DNA from: Spirosoma sp. 48-14
Lineage (GTDB): Bacteria > Bacteroidota > Bacteroidia > Cytophagales > Spirosomataceae
Length of the DNA: 64,000 nt
Assembly (NCBI RefSeq): GCF_001898575.1
Contig: NZ_MKUD01000003.1
Location: 120,589-184,588 of the forward strand
Direction: 5' to 3'
Under the pieces are notes generated by a model that did no database searches, had not been told where the DNA came from, and was given only the letters and a program-made list of their open reading frames with translations. The translations under genes and the position numbers were made by a program. This document shows, piece after piece, positions 34,014-41,995 of this stretch; position 1 is the first letter of the stretch; every line of letters starts with the position of its first letter.

Positions 34014-34721
34014 CTACCAGCTTTTCCGACGATATTCGGAGGTAGGATACGGCGATGAAGGGTCACCGTAGGTATCATTGGGTAGAAAACCCGACTTAAG
34101 TACATAAGAAGCGACCACCTGCGTTGTATCGACCAGGCTAACGGGTTGCCCCTGAGCACCTGCTACAGCCTCCATACCCGGCCTAACGGTCTGAGTTGCC
34201 GGAACTGTTTTCTGAGCCACGGCTCTGGCCTGTTCGGCATGGTTGGCGGCAGCGCGGTCAGCAGCCGCTTTCTGGGCAGCTGCCCGTTCGGCCGCAGCAA
34301 TTCGGGCGGCTTCCGCTTTTTGCTTATTATCGATATGCTTACCGATGGCATAACCGGCAGCGCCCCCGGCTACCCCACCAATGACACCCCCAACAGCCCG
34401 GTTCCGCTTATTGATAATGGCCCCGGCAGCTGCTCCAGCACCGACACCAATAGCTGTGCCTTTTGCCTGCGGGCTCCAGCGTCGTTTTGCATTTTTACCA
34501 ATGGCGTATCCGGCTGCACCACCGGCCACGCCACCAACTACACCGCCCACAACGCGGTTCTGTTTATTGATGATGGCTCCCAGAGCGGCACCAGCACCAG
34601 CGCCAATCACAGCACCTTTTGTACCTGACCCCCAGCCTTTCACGGCCTGAGCCTCTGCAAATTGATTGAAGGGAATGACTGCCAACCCAACCAGGGCAAC
34701 AATCTGATGTATGGTTTTCAT
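34014..34721 (-). CDS. Exported glycine-zipper protein with a duplicated module
   Basis: A 235-residue protein with a signal peptide (ending near AEAQ, residue 25). It contains two near-identical modules at residues 35-86 and 87-130 (repeat length 52), each with AIGxGAGAAxGAIINKxNR and a GGVAGGAAGYAIGK glycine zipper (YMGG-like). Glycine zippers usually form close-packed membrane helices. Residues 134-170 are an Ala/Lys/Glu/Arg-rich coiled coil, followed by a Pro-rich end. The duplication is visible in the DNA as well. It may anchor or span the envelope; the function is unknown. Confidence 0.85.
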   Translation of the reverse strand: MKTIHQIVALVGLAVIPFNQFAEAQAVKGWGSGTKGAVIGAGAGAALGAIINKQNRVVGGVVGGVAGGAAGYAIGKNAKRRWSPQAKGTAIGVGAGAAAGAIINKRNRAVGGVIGGVAGGAAGYAIGKHIDNKQKAEAARIAAAERAAAQKAAADRAAANHAEQARAVAQKTVPATQTVRPGMEAVAGAQGQPVSLVDTTQVVASYVLKSGFLPNDTYGDPSSPYPTSEYRRKSW

Positions 34722-34892
34722 AACAGTTTCTGTTTAATGGATACGATGGATGGTAATGTCCAAATAACCCAGACGATTACGTCATTGTTTTCTGTAAGAC
34801 GATCTCAACACCCAAAGGTTTAATCAGATACACTTCGCCCATATAGTCAAAACGGTTCATCTGCAATTGAATCGCAGACTAGCAACAGCAAG

Positions 34893-34934
34893 AAAAAAAA
34901 ACGCCGGATCTGCTCATGTTGGGCAGATCCGGCG
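34893..34934 (-). terminator. Rho-independent terminator of the M61 gene (minus strand)
   Basis: A perfect 12-bp GC-rich stem (34902-34913 with 34923-34934, CGCCGGATCTGC) with a nine-base loop. On the minus strand it is followed by a run of nine T (34893-34901), 21 bases after the M61 stop. Confidence 0.93.
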
Positions 34935-34955
34935 ACAAATGAACGGGCGATTTTT

Positions 34956-36752
34956 TTACAGGTTCCGCATCCAGACTTCACGGAGTTGCACCTGTTGCGG
35001 GGTAGCCTGAGGGTTCACCTCGAAGACAAATTGTTTGATGTTTGCCTTTTCCTGCATAGTCGCGTCAACCGTGCTGTCCTGACCATTCCGCCGAATGGTA
35101 ATTTTGTAGGGATCACCCGCTTTCAACTGTTTTATGTCCGCCTGAATTTTCGCGACATTATCCATGTTGACAGTTGTGCCATTGAAGGCAATCCACTCGT
35201 CATTTTCCTGGATACCCGCCTTTTGCAGTGCTTCCGGTACCTTCGACAATACAAACTTCGAACCGTTAAATGATGCCTTCATACCCAGGGTGGGCACTTT
35301 CTCTCCACCGTCCATGGCGGGGATGTAGTTGATTCCCAGTTTACCGTAATACTCTTTAAACGGCAACGGCTCGGCAGCTTTCACATAACGATTGAAGAAA
35401 TCCGCAATTTCAGGATACGTCTTCTTCGTGAACAGATCGAAGAACTCTTTCTCAGGAAACGCTTTATTCGGGCCAAACTCTGTAGCCAGTTCGTTGATCA
35501 CTTCCCGCAGCCCCCGCGCTCCGTTCGACAACTCTAGCAAACGGATGTCAAGCAAACCGGCTACGAGTGCCCCACGGGCGTAAATATTGCCGTACTGTCG
35601 CTGTCCTTCGTCGGTATAACAGGTCAGTCCAAGCTTGCTCAGGCTATAGGTGGTGTCCAGACTTTTATCGTAAACGATTTTCTGCGTTTGCTCATTCAGG
35701 TAGGTTGGCAGGTCGATCAGTTTATCCCGCAATTGCATAGCATCGCTGGCCCATTCGGTTACGCCTTCGTACAGCCACAAATGCTCTGATGGTGTAGGGG
35801 TTACGAAATTAAACTGCTGAATGATCTCGCTGTGAATGTTCAGTGGCGTAACCACATGGAAAAATTCGTGAGCCGCAATGGAGGTCATGTTATCGGCCAG
35901 CTTTTTCGAGAACTCCTCCTCCCGAATCACGTATTCCGAACTGTACGAATGCTCCCAGGCCCCCCAGTCCTGATCTTCGAAGTGGTACAGAAACGTGTAA
36001 CGTTTTACGGGCAACTGTTTCAGAAACTTCCCGGCTGCCGTAAGCATCGCCTGCATATTGTTCAGCAACTGATCCGACTTGATCTTATCGGTTTTCGAGT
36101 AGGTATACACATCTACCTGAGCCCCGGCCACCGTAGTACTCGCTTTGGTCAAGCGGCCCAGCAAAATCGGCGAATCGACAATCCGGTCGTAGTTGGCAGC
36201 TACGAAATTTCCTTTTTCGTTTTTTTCCAGCGCCGTACCGACAGTCCAATCGGTCGGATAGTTGAGTTTAACTTCTATAGGAGTTGCCTGCATCCCTGTT
36301 GGATAGCCGAATACGCCCTGCCCATTGATGAGTACGTGATCCTGCTCGATGGAAGTACCACACATATTGTAGGGTTTGTGCTCATTGACGGGCGTATCCC
36401 AGGTTTCGGCAATGCTATACCGAACCGTCCGAACCTGAGCGGGTTTGTCCAATTTCCACTGATTGGTCGAAATCTGTTCTGTTTTCACCTCACGCCCTTT
36501 GGCGTCAAAGGCTTTGAACGACCGAACATATCGGCCAATATCCATAATCTGATAGGTTCCGGGTGCGGTAGATGCAAATTGATAAATGGCATTGCCATCA
36601 GTTAAGCCTCTGACGTGCAGGGTTACCTTAAACTGGTCGTCGGCCCGGTCGTTGAGGTTGACCTCATAGCGTAAGGGCGTAGTTGGGTCGGCAATGGCAG
36701 ATTGAAAAAACAGGACTGCAACAGCCGGAATCAAAAGGCGTATGATCTTCAT
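34956..36752 (-). CDS. M61-family metallopeptidase with PDZ domain
   Basis: A 598-residue exported peptidase (signal peptide, residues 1-21). The N-terminal M61N beta-domain runs to about residue 230; the zinc motif is His295-Glu296 and His299 in AAHEFFHVV, with Glu329 in LYEGVTEW as third ligand. A C-terminal PDZ domain (about 480-560) carries GIQENDEWIAFNG. This is the glycyl aminopeptidase group described in Sphingomonas. A LacI-type palindrome lies 104 bases upstream of the start, so control by a sugar-responsive repressor is possible. Confidence 0.93.
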   Translation of the reverse strand: MKIIRLLIPAVAVLFFQSAIADPTTPLRYEVNLNDRADDQFKVTLHVRGLTDGNAIYQFASTAPGTYQIMDIGRYVRSFKAFDAKGREVKTEQISTNQWKLDKPAQVRTVRYSIAETWDTPVNEHKPYNMCGTSIEQDHVLINGQGVFGYPTGMQATPIEVKLNYPTDWTVGTALEKNEKGNFVAANYDRIVDSPILLGRLTKASTTVAGAQVDVYTYSKTDKIKSDQLLNNMQAMLTAAGKFLKQLPVKRYTFLYHFEDQDWGAWEHSYSSEYVIREEEFSKKLADNMTSIAAHEFFHVVTPLNIHSEIIQQFNFVTPTPSEHLWLYEGVTEWASDAMQLRDKLIDLPTYLNEQTQKIVYDKSLDTTYSLSKLGLTCYTDEGQRQYGNIYARGALVAGLLDIRLLELSNGARGLREVINELATEFGPNKAFPEKEFFDLFTKKTYPEIADFFNRYVKAAEPLPFKEYYGKLGINYIPAMDGGEKVPTLGMKASFNGSKFVLSKVPEALQKAGIQENDEWIAFNGTTVNMDNVAKIQADIKQLKAGDPYKITIRRNGQDSTVDATMQEKANIKQFVFEVNPQATPQQVQLREVWMRNL

Positions 36753-37063
36753 GTACTATACTATTCTCGATGGATGAAGGACTATTTATGATGACTTGAT
36801 GTATTCATCTATAACGTCTTTCCCGGTTTGAATTGGTATTGGTCGTTTGCTAAAACTTGTTAACGTTAACAAGATAGTGAACGTCGCAAATGCGATGAAA
36901 TAAGCTCTTCTTTAACGGAGCTATAGTTGGATAAATGGTAAGCCTTCTTACCGCACCTTATCTATTTGTTTTATGTTCGACAGTAACGGGCACGATAGAT
37001 TCGTATTTCAATTTATAATTCATACCTTTAACACAAATTAAGTTACATAAGCAGCTAAACATC
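36753..37063. other. 311-base divergent intergenic region with an 18-bp palindrome
   Basis: Between the M61 gene and the small gene at 37064. The only clear structure is the palindrome at 36856-36873. A near match to the Bacteroidota -7 box (TACCTTTA, 37023-37030) lies about 34 bases before the small gene. Confidence 0.5.
36856..36873. promoter_or_regulatory. Perfect 18-bp palindrome, likely LacI-family operator
   Basis: The sequence CTTGTTAACGTTAACAAG equals its own reverse complement. A central CG flanked by TTAA/TTAA arms is the classic layout of LacI-family operators. It is placed 104 bases upstream of the M61 start and 190 bases upstream of the small gene at 37064; either could be its target. 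Confidence 0.6.
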
Positions 37064-37219
37064 ATGGCAACGACAGCAGAGCGCCCGAAAAACATCGCCA
37101 AGCAAATGTTAGAGCGCAAAAAGCAAATTGAGGAATACCTAAAAAGTGGCGATGAGTCTAAAAAACCAGTTGGGGTTAAGTTCGTTAAGCCCTTTACCAT
37201 ACCCACTGAAGAACGTTGA
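37064..37219 (+). CDS. 51-residue small basic protein overlapping the next gene
   Basis: ATG 37064 to TGA 37217-37219. The N-terminal part is a basic helix (AKQMLERKKQIEEYLKSGDE, about residues 12-31) and the end reads VGVKFVKPFTIPTEER. No family is recognised. Its last 68 bases overlap the following gene in the +1 frame, an arrangement often seen in small regulator or toxin-antitoxin pairs. It is short, so a coding role is supported mainly by the overlap and by its protein-like composition. Confidence 0.5.
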   Translation: MATTAERPKNIAKQMLERKKQIEEYLKSGDESKKPVGVKFVKPFTIPTEER

Positions 37220-37643
37220 GGAAGGCTTCATTTTTGAAACAGAATTCGGTACAACGTACGCCATTCGGTTTACAAATGACGCGGGCTATGTGTCTGAATC
37301 GTCATTTGCCCATGCAATATTCTCTTTCTCTATAACGCCTATAGCCGGGCTGGTCAAGCAAAAAGACCCACGTGTTGAACAAACCGTTATCAGGGCCATT
37401 CTTTTAACGTTTGAGGCTTTACCCGATGCGGTTATCAATTATGTCTGTAGCCTGGATAATGACCAGCAAATAGCCCGCAGCAGACTATTCCATAGGTGGT
37501 ATCATAAGGCTGGGGCAACCCAGTTCGTCAAACTTGATTTTACGGATCACGAAAACAGAATTTATACCTCTGTCCTTTTTCGAAATAACCATCCGGCAGA
37601 GGAGGAAATACGGAACCGATTTACCGAATCCTTTGATAAATAG
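37152..37643 (+). CDS. DUF6169-like protein
   Basis: A 163-residue cytosolic protein starting at ATG 37152 inside the preceding small gene. It resembles the Bacteroidota DUF6169 family: a start like PYPLKN..F.FETEFGTTYAIRFTNDAGY, an IFSFSI strand, a central helix DPRVEQTVIRAILLTFE, the INYVCSLDNDQQIARSRLFHRWY signature and a YTSVLFRNNHP strand near the end. The family is uncharacterised and is usually found in small gene pairs. The identification is from memory of the pattern and should be tested. Confidence 0.65.
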   Translation: MSLKNQLGLSSLSPLPYPLKNVEEGFIFETEFGTTYAIRFTNDAGYVSESSFAHAIFSFSITPIAGLVKQKDPRVEQTVIRAILLTFEALPDAVINYVCSLDNDQQIARSRLFHRWYHKAGATQFVKLDFTDHENRIYTSVLFRNNHPAEEEIRNRFTESFDK

Positions 37644-37649
37644 TTACCC

Positions 37650-38960
37650 TTATACAACTGATTCGGTGGCCTGGTTTTGATAGTTTTCAGACAACAGCCG
37701 ATACGCACGGGAACGCATAGCCAGTATGGTAATTAACAGGCCAATCAGACCTGTTACGGTAAACAGTAATGCCAGCCCCCGGTCTTTGCCTGTACCAAAC
37801 CAGCCGCCGATCAGGTCAACGCCCACACCAGTGGTCATAAACGGAATGAAAATATACTGCGCGATGGGCCCAATCATAAAGGCGGTTATGGGCGATGCCG
37901 CTTCTTCTACACTTTGTGCAAAGCCGAATACGCGTCCCTGCCGTTCGGGCGGCACCAATTTCTGCAATATCGTTTGCTCAGCCGCTTCAACAACCGGAAT
38001 CAGACACAGATAGGTAAACATACCAATCGCCAGCAAGATAATCGACGCCTGAATGGTGAAGAAAACGCAGAGCGTCCACATAACGATGTTGCTGATAAAC
38101 AGGGTTCGAAGCGGCCTGCTACCCAAACCAACCCGAGCAACAACCAATCCACCCATAATGAAACCCAGGCTCAGTACACCCCACAGAATACCCCACGTTT
38201 GCACCGACACCAACGACAGGCCATACGCATCCATCAGCGACATAAATACACCACCCAGGAAGTTGTTGAACATATTGAAAAAGATCAGTGCAAACAGCCC
38301 CTGACTCCCTTGCAGAACCCGTATCGTTCCGGGAATGTCGATGTGTTTGGTTTGTCCGTCAACGTGGGCAATTCCGGACTCGGGTATGGTAAGCGACACT
38401 AAATGAATAGCCGCCAGGAAGGTGAGCCCAATAGCCAGCACAAGCATCCAGAAAACGCCCAGAAATCCGATAATCAGTCCACTAAAAATTGAGGCAACCA
38501 GAAACGATACGCCGTTGGCTGTTCCGACCAGTCCATTGGCTTTATCCCGACCTTCTTCTGGAATCAATACCGTAACCAGCGTCGACAAGGCAATGGAGCG
38601 AATGTTCCCGGCAATTGCGCCCATCAGCGACACCACCACAAATACCCAGAGAATAGGGCTGGATGGATTCGTAAATGTCGATTGGGGGGTCGTTAAATAA
38701 ATAGTCAGGGCAAGCGCATACAGCCCAAGCGATGCAATACTTGAGAGTAGCATCGCTCGCTTCTTCTTATACCGATCGACCAGGGAACCCAGAAAAAAGC
38801 CCGATAGCGCCACCGTACCCGAATAAACGCCTGCCATAACGGACGTTGCCACGACCGACTGAGTTTCCAGATACACCCAAAACGTAATCGCAAACCACAC
38901 TGAGTTATTGGTTAACGAAGCCGTCAGTGAATTTACCAAGACGGCATAAAATGTTTTCAT
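37650..38960 (-). CDS. MFS exporter (EntS/MFS_3-like)
   Basis: A 436-residue permease with about twelve hydrophobic segments; ATG 38960 (TFYAVLVNSLTASL) is preferred over the open upstream frame to 39068. Landmarks are the helix 1 segment NNSVWFAITFWVYLET, the loop GSLVDRYKKKRAML (MFS A-motif), and the second half motif PPERQGRVFGFAQSVEEAASP (near residue 340). These resemble the siderophore/multidrug exporters related to EntS. The substrate is unknown. It ends six bases from the convergent DUF6169-like gene. Confidence 0.85.
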   Translation of the reverse strand: MKTFYAVLVNSLTASLTNNSVWFAITFWVYLETQSVVATSVMAGVYSGTVALSGFFLGSLVDRYKKKRAMLLSSIASLGLYALALTIYLTTPQSTFTNPSSPILWVFVVVSLMGAIAGNIRSIALSTLVTVLIPEEGRDKANGLVGTANGVSFLVASIFSGLIIGFLGVFWMLVLAIGLTFLAAIHLVSLTIPESGIAHVDGQTKHIDIPGTIRVLQGSQGLFALIFFNMFNNFLGGVFMSLMDAYGLSLVSVQTWGILWGVLSLGFIMGGLVVARVGLGSRPLRTLFISNIVMWTLCVFFTIQASIILLAIGMFTYLCLIPVVEAAEQTILQKLVPPERQGRVFGFAQSVEEAASPITAFMIGPIAQYIFIPFMTTGVGVDLIGGWFGTGKDRGLALLFTVTGLIGLLITILAMRSRAYRLLSENYQNQATESVV

Positions 38961-39146
38961 AATACCTGACTTTATCAAGTTTTCGCCAGCGCAGAGCCAA
39001 TCAACACGTATTCCGCCCCCCTCCGCCTGCGCCCAAATTAAAAGATACAAAATAATGCAGGCCAGCATGAGACTATTCCTACAGCAGCCCGTCTAAGGGA
39101 CAACTCACCAAAATAAGTCATTCACAATCAACCTTTAAAAACAGCC

Positions 39147-39449
39147 ATGAAAAAAAGTACATCTACGCTGCAGGAAGAACTCGAAGATTTTCGAACAAAA
39201 ATCAAAACAATGATTAGCCAATTGTATCGTGCGAATGTAACGAATCAACATGGCGAGGTAATGGCTGAAGCAACTTTGACCGAAGAATGGGAATACGAAG
39301 GTCAGGAATTAAATGCGATCACCGAACAGGGGTTAGCGTATATTATTGACAATAAAATTGACGAGATCTTCACCTGGGATGATCTCGAAACCGAATCGCT
39401 TATTGAAGTTGTGCAGATTCTGGAAGATAGAGAATTTGTTGAAAGTTAA
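39147..39449 (+). CDS. Small acidic protein of unknown function
   Basis: A 100-residue very acidic cytosolic protein (many Glu and Asp). The N-terminal 45 residues form an amphipathic helix (LQEELEDFRTKIKTMISQLY), and the C-terminal half has EWEYEGQELN, then IIDNKIDEIFTWDDLE. No family is recognised. It stands alone and is followed within a few bases by a strong hairpin terminator, which supports it being a real transcription unit. Confidence 0.65.
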   Translation: MKKSTSTLQEELEDFRTKIKTMISQLYRANVTNQHGEVMAEATLTEEWEYEGQELNAITEQGLAYIIDNKIDEIFTWDDLETESLIEVVQILEDREFVES

Positions 39450-39450
39450 C

Positions 39451-39492
39451 ACTAAACTCCCCTGACCGAGATGCTGGTCAGGGGAGTTTAGT
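39451..39492. terminator. Perfect hairpin terminator between convergent genes
   Basis: A 17-bp perfect stem (39451-39467 with 39476-39492, ACTAAACTCCCCTGACC) with an eight-base loop lies right after the acidic small gene and before the convergent VOC gene. Confidence 0.88.
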
Positions 39493-39531
39493 TTATAGGC
39501 AATCTGCATGAATGCACCGGATACGATTCGC

Positions 39532-39966
39532 TCATGAAACACCGGCTTCGGCGGCTGGCTGTTCCTGATTGATAGCGCTGGGGTCCATGTAAATAATCTC
39601 CCACAAATGACCGTCCAGGTCTTGATAGCCATGGCTGTACATAAAACCCTGATCATCGGCCTCGCCGGGCGTGGTGGCACCTGCCGCAACGGCTTTACGC
39701 ACCAGTTCATCGACCCCCTCGCGGCTGTCGGCCGACAGGCAGAGAATTGCCTCAGCAGCTTTTGAGGTATCTACGATTTCTTTTTTGGTAAAGCCCTGAA
39801 AAAACGGCTCAACGAGCAGCATCACATAGATATCTTCGCTGATAATCATGCAGGTACCGTTCTGATCGGTAAACTGTGGGTTGAATGTATACCCCACCTG
39901 TGTGAAGAATTCGACGGATTTTTGCAGGTTTTTAACGGGCAGGTTTACAAAGATTTTCGTTGCCAT
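39532..39966 (-). CDS. VOC-family (glyoxalase-like) protein
   Basis: A 144-residue protein of the vicinal oxygen chelate fold; ATG 39966 begins the conserved first strand (ATKIFVNLPVKNLQKSVEFF). The two beta-alpha-beta-beta-beta modules are visible: VEFFTQVGYTFNP, IISEDIYVMLLV and, in the second half, GFMYSHGYQDLDGHLWEIIYMD with the usual late metal-binding Glu. Members act on dioxygenase, lactoylglutathione or antibiotic substrates; this subgroup is uncharacterised. The frame extends to 40074, but that part is upstream DNA. Confidence 0.9.
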   Translation of the reverse strand: MATKIFVNLPVKNLQKSVEFFTQVGYTFNPQFTDQNGTCMIISEDIYVMLLVEPFFQGFTKKEIVDTSKAAEAILCLSADSREGVDELVRKAVAAGATTPGEADDQGFMYSHGYQDLDGHLWEIIYMDPSAINQEQPAAEAGVS

Positions 39967-40286
39967 ACGTAGTTGTATTTGATGTTTACGTAACAAAAAT
40001 ACCTCGAAAGCCCGAAAAAGGAGGAGGGTAAATGCGGCAATAAACGGGTCGATTGCGGCAACCTCACAGCGCACCTCTGCCCCTGTATTTTAAAGGGTCT
40101 ACTAACTGTATATCGTATAAAAGCACACCCTTCAATATGCGGTATTTTACCTTCTCAGAAAGCCTAAATGCCCCGCGATACGCCTTTTATTCATCTATCT
40201 TTCCGAAAGGACATAATCAGCAGAGGAGTCAGCTTTTGTCCTACTACTCACCATTCCGATGGCCCAGCCCTCGCCACTAGTACTAA
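39967..40286. other. 320-base intergenic region, nothing clear
   Basis: Between two minus-strand genes. I see no hairpin, tRNA or clear promoter here. A 47-codon open frame on the plus strand (40137-40280) has no recognisable features. Confidence 0.5.
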
Positions 40287-41078
40287 TCAAAAATCCGTAT
40301 TCGAGGCTTTCAGATCCAGGGGCTTGATCCAGATATTACGGTAGAATACGTCGTGGCCTTCGGCCTGGAGTTTTAAGCCGCCGGGCGTGTCGGTAATGCC
40401 TTTGCCGCCGTCGTTGCCCCCATCAATGCCGGAATTAGGCCCGCCCCATACCTGACTGATTTTCTGATTGCTATGCACCTTTTTACCGTTGAAGTACATG
40501 GTTACCATAGCCGGTTCGACCCGCTTGCCATTTTCAAATCGAGCGGCCCGAAACTGAATATCATACGCATTCCACTTCCCAACGCCATTGTAGGCATAAT
40601 ACGGCGATGGCGTTTCGTTGATTACTGCCGCCAGGCCATGGCTGGTGGAGTCGCCGTCCAATACCTGAATTTCGTAACGATTCTGCAAATACACCCCACT
40701 ATTACCACCGGGTTTGCTGATGTAAAACTCGATATGCAGTCGAAAATCGCGGAAGGTCTCTTTCGTAACAATATCCGCAGAACCATATTTCCCCCCCGCA
40801 GCCGCTGGGTCGTTGGTATTCATAACTGTACCCGGCCCAGCTGGGTCTTTCTCTATTTTCCACTTGATGGGTAACGTGGCCGCCAGTCGTGGGCCTTCCC
40901 AATAGGTCCATTTCTCATCGAGCATTTTCCGGGAACCGTCAAACAGCACTTCGGCTCCTTTGGCAGGTTTCGCCCCAACGCCAATCTGCGCCAGCGACTT
41001 TGTCAAGACAAGGCCGGTCAATGCGGTGAGTAAAAGAGCCTGACGAATCATGGATGACTTCACAACAACGAGTTTCAT
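40287..41078 (-). CDS. DUF1080 family protein (3-keto-disaccharide hydrolase type)
   Basis: A 263-residue exported protein; the ATG at 41078 or the internal ATG at 41051 begins the signal peptide (ending LAQ). The mature domain is a concanavalin-like beta-sandwich of the DUF1080 family: VLFDGS (about residues 44-49), DFRLHIEFYISKPGGNSGVYLQNRYEIQVLD (about 111-141), GKWNAYDIQF (about 167-176) and a final DVFYRNIWIKPLD strand. Members have been linked to hydrolysis of oxidised (3-keto) glycosides. It lies upstream of an unrelated peptidase and is the only carbohydrate gene nearby. Confidence 0.88.
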   Translation of the reverse strand: MKLVVVKSSMIRQALLLTALTGLVLTKSLAQIGVGAKPAKGAEVLFDGSRKMLDEKWTYWEGPRLAATLPIKWKIEKDPAGPGTVMNTNDPAAAGGKYGSADIVTKETFRDFRLHIEFYISKPGGNSGVYLQNRYEIQVLDGDSTSHGLAAVINETPSPYYAYNGVGKWNAYDIQFRAARFENGKRVEPAMVTMYFNGKKVHSNQKISQVWGGPNSGIDGGNDGGKGITDTPGGLKLQAEGHDVFYRNIWIKPLDLKASNTDF

Positions 41079-41146
41079 GAGAAAATAGCGACGGGTTTAT
41101 ATGTGTTACCATAAGCCGCTAATTGGTTGTATTTACCCGTTTCGGC

Positions 41147-41938
41147 TCAGCTTACTGTCTTATCATTAGCGAGTGGATTCTGATGGAAGATTTCTTCCAG
41201 TCGGGCAAACAGGGCCGGGTGCTTTTCCTGTAACAGATCAGGTCGTTTGAAAAAATATTCCGACACGACGGCGAAGAACTCCGCTTCGTTTGTGATACCA
41301 TACGGATCAATGTCCGACCGATTGGCCCTGATGTCCTGAATACTTTTGTGAATGAGCTGTAGCCACGGTTTAATGTGGTCTTTTTCCAGTAGGTATTCCG
41401 GTAAACCATCGGTAGCCCCATCGACCTTATCCAGCAGATGCACAAACTCATGGATACCGGTATTTCCTTTGCTGGTTTTGTTGGCAAAGCCTTCATGCAA
41501 AGCTGGTTTCGACAAAACCATTGTACTTTGTAAGGCTCCCCCTTCGCCTACCATGCCCAGTATCATTCGATTATCGCCCTCAGTCTGATAATCCTCATTG
41601 AATCGGTCGGCATACAGCAATACGTTCGTGAGCGGGTAGTACCAATCCGTAAATCCAAATATGGGAATGATAGCACTACTGGCAACCAGCACTTTATCCA
41701 GTTCGTCGACCGTCGTTCCAACGCCTTCGATGCGGACGGTGCTCAAAAAATGAGCCACTCGCTTTTCAAATTCTTTCTTGCGATCATCAGGCAGTGACCG
41801 ATAATAAGCCACATGTTGCTGCAAAAGTTGCGGATAGGTTGCAGCAATGGCCGACGTATCGATCGTTCGGGGCCGGGCATACTGCCAGATAACCCAGCCC
41901 AGCAGCAATAAAACAGGTATACTTATTAGAAAAACCAT
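41147..41938 (-). CDS. MtfA-like zinc peptidase (M90 family), membrane anchored
   Basis: A 263-residue protein with an N-terminal membrane helix (residues 2-20) and a peptidase domain. The zinc motif is His163-Glu164 and His167 in GIHEFVHLLD, with the acidic ligand probably in NEAEFFAVVSEYFF (about 216-229). DKVLVASSAIIPIFGF (about 81-96) is also typical of MtfA. In E. coli, MtfA interacts with the Mlc repressor and controls glucose uptake; that partner is not expected here. The membrane anchor is a common variation in Bacteroidota. Confidence 0.9.
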   Translation of the reverse strand: MVFLISIPVLLLLGWVIWQYARPRTIDTSAIAATYPQLLQQHVAYYRSLPDDRKKEFEKRVAHFLSTVRIEGVGTTVDELDKVLVASSAIIPIFGFTDWYYPLTNVLLYADRFNEDYQTEGDNRMILGMVGEGGALQSTMVLSKPALHEGFANKTSKGNTGIHEFVHLLDKVDGATDGLPEYLLEKDHIKPWLQLIHKSIQDIRANRSDIDPYGITNEAEFFAVVSEYFFKRPDLLQEKHPALFARLEEIFHQNPLANDKTVS

Positions 41939-41995
41939 TGCGTAAAATTAACTGTAAGCTGGTCACGCTAACAGGCTAAGCCAGGCCAAGACTGT

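Noticed and set aside
36958..37206. 82-codon minus-strand frame opposite the small gene pair
   Set aside because: Shadow of the 37064 and 37152 genes; no signal or family features.
40137..40280. 47-codon plus-strand frame in the 39967-40286 gap
   Set aside because: No family, no promoter box, no neighbour coupling; length compatible with chance.
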